Positions 6,064 through 6,553 of a stretch of DNA of 6,553 nt are shown one piece after another. A program made the position numbers and the translations under genes. Source of the DNA: Oxalobacter formigenes (GTDB lineage: Bacteria > Pseudomonadota > Gammaproteobacteria > Burkholderiales > Burkholderiaceae_D). The number at the start of each line of letters is the position of its first letter. Within the stretch, counting starts at the first letter, position 1. The notes beneath the pieces were generated by a model that worked only from the letters and a program-made list of their open reading frames with translations, made no database searches and was not told the DNA's origin. Location of the stretch: positions 237 to 6,789 of the forward strand of contig JAHYZB010000077.1 of the NCBI GenBank assembly GCA_019424645.1, given 5' to 3'.

Positions 6064-6553
6064 ATGAATGAATCCAGTTCCATCCGGTCACGTCCATGTG
6101 TGCTTGTTTTTTCCGGGCTCGATCCGAGTGGTGGCGCGGGAATTCAGGCCGATATCGAAGCCATCGGTGCCACGGGCGCTCACGCGCTTTCCGTGATTAC
6201 CGCCCTGACCGTTCAGGATAATGACAAAGTCTATGCCGTCAATCCGGTAGAGGCCGACATCATTACAAGACAGGCAGACATTCTGGTCCAGAAAATACCG
6301 GTAACAGCCGTCAAGATCGGTATTGTCGGCAATCGGGCCAATGCAGAGGCAATTGCCGATATCATCAGGCGTTTGAGGAAAAAACAGCCGGATTTGCCAG
6401 TCGTTCTGGATACCGTACTGGGAAGCGGTAACGGTTTTGCCTTGTCGGATGGTTTGCCGGAATATGCACTGTCTCCCCTGATCGGGCTGGCGACACTGGT
6501 TACACCGAATCTGCCGGAAGCCAAACGGCTGTATCCCAGGTCGGATGATATCG
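6064..6553 (+). CDS. thiD: Hydroxymethylpyrimidine / phosphomethylpyrimidine kinase, 3' end cut by window edge
   Basis: Ribokinase-family enzyme that phosphorylates HMP and HMP-P to HMP-PP, the pyrimidine substrate for thiamine phosphate synthase. The first 163 codons are present. Motifs: SGLDPSGGAGIQAD (17-30), the substrate-binding N-terminal signature; ALTVQD (47-52), where Gln51 and Asp30 line up with Gln44 and Asp23 that I recall for Salmonella ThiD; VKIGIVG (83-89); VVLDTVLGSG (113-122); and TPNLPEA (147-153). The family is about 260-280 residues, so roughly 100 residues, including the GTGC anion hole, are outside the window. An in-frame TAG at 6043-6045 and the absence of any other start codon fix ATG 6064. 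No Shine-Dalgarno is visible before it. It follows thiG by 89 bases in the same direction and probably belongs to the same operon. A C-terminal ThiE fusion, known in some bacteria, cannot be excluded. Confidence 0.95.
   Translation, partial: MNESSSIRSRPCVLVFSGLDPSGGAGIQADIEAIGATGAHALSVITALTVQDNDKVYAVNPVEADIITRQADILVQKIPVTAVKIGIVGNRANAEAIADIIRRLRKKQPDLPVVLDTVLGSGNGFALSDGLPEYALSPLIGLATLVTPNLPEAKRLYPRSDDI

Noticed and set aside
1..6553. Mobile element, CRISPR array, tRNA or defence system
   Set aside because: No transposase-like frame, terminal repeats, regularly spaced repeats or tRNA-like sequence was seen. All long coding stretches belong to valS or thiamine genes.

Overview
The window looks like a piece of a mid-GC betaproteobacterial chromosome. 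It holds housekeeping genes only: a valyl-tRNA synthetase gene on the minus strand, divergent from a thiamine-biosynthesis operon on the plus strand. The ValRS and ThiC proteins resemble the Escherichia coli proteins closely along their length. The TPP aptamer opens and closes in a way I associate with betaproteobacteria (TGCTAGGGG at the 5' end, CGAGA in place of the usual TGAGA). An Oxalobacteraceae-like host is my best guess, from base composition and gene style. The species cannot be settled from this window.

Layout: valS (1-2706, minus) enters at codon 1 and runs off the left edge after 902 codons. The divergent intergenic region (2707-2979) holds a palindromic -10 box that can serve both strands, a second perfect -10 box for thiC, a complete TPP (THI-box) riboswitch at about 2821-2899, and an expression platform with two separate segments complementary to the thiC ribosome binding site. 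Then come thiC (2980-4893), thiS (4898-5104), a 78-base spacer with a very stable UNCG-loop hairpin, thiG (5183-5974), an 89-base spacer with a long GC-rich hairpin, and the 5' part of a thiD-type kinase (6064 to the right edge).

The plus-strand genes form one biosynthetic route. ThiC makes the pyrimidine moiety HMP-P, ThiS carries the sulfur, ThiG builds the thiazole, and ThiD phosphorylates HMP-P to HMP-PP. Not present here are ThiF (ThiS adenylation), ThiO or ThiH (dehydroglycine supply) and ThiE (coupling), which must lie downstream or elsewhere. TPP made by the pathway should shut off thiC translation through the riboswitch; no intrinsic terminator is visible in the leader, so control of translation initiation is more likely than attenuation.

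No mobile element, CRISPR array, tRNA, phage gene or unknown protein system was found. The points worth a second look are in RNA architecture (the expression platform and the two intercistronic hairpins), promoter symmetry and operon composition.
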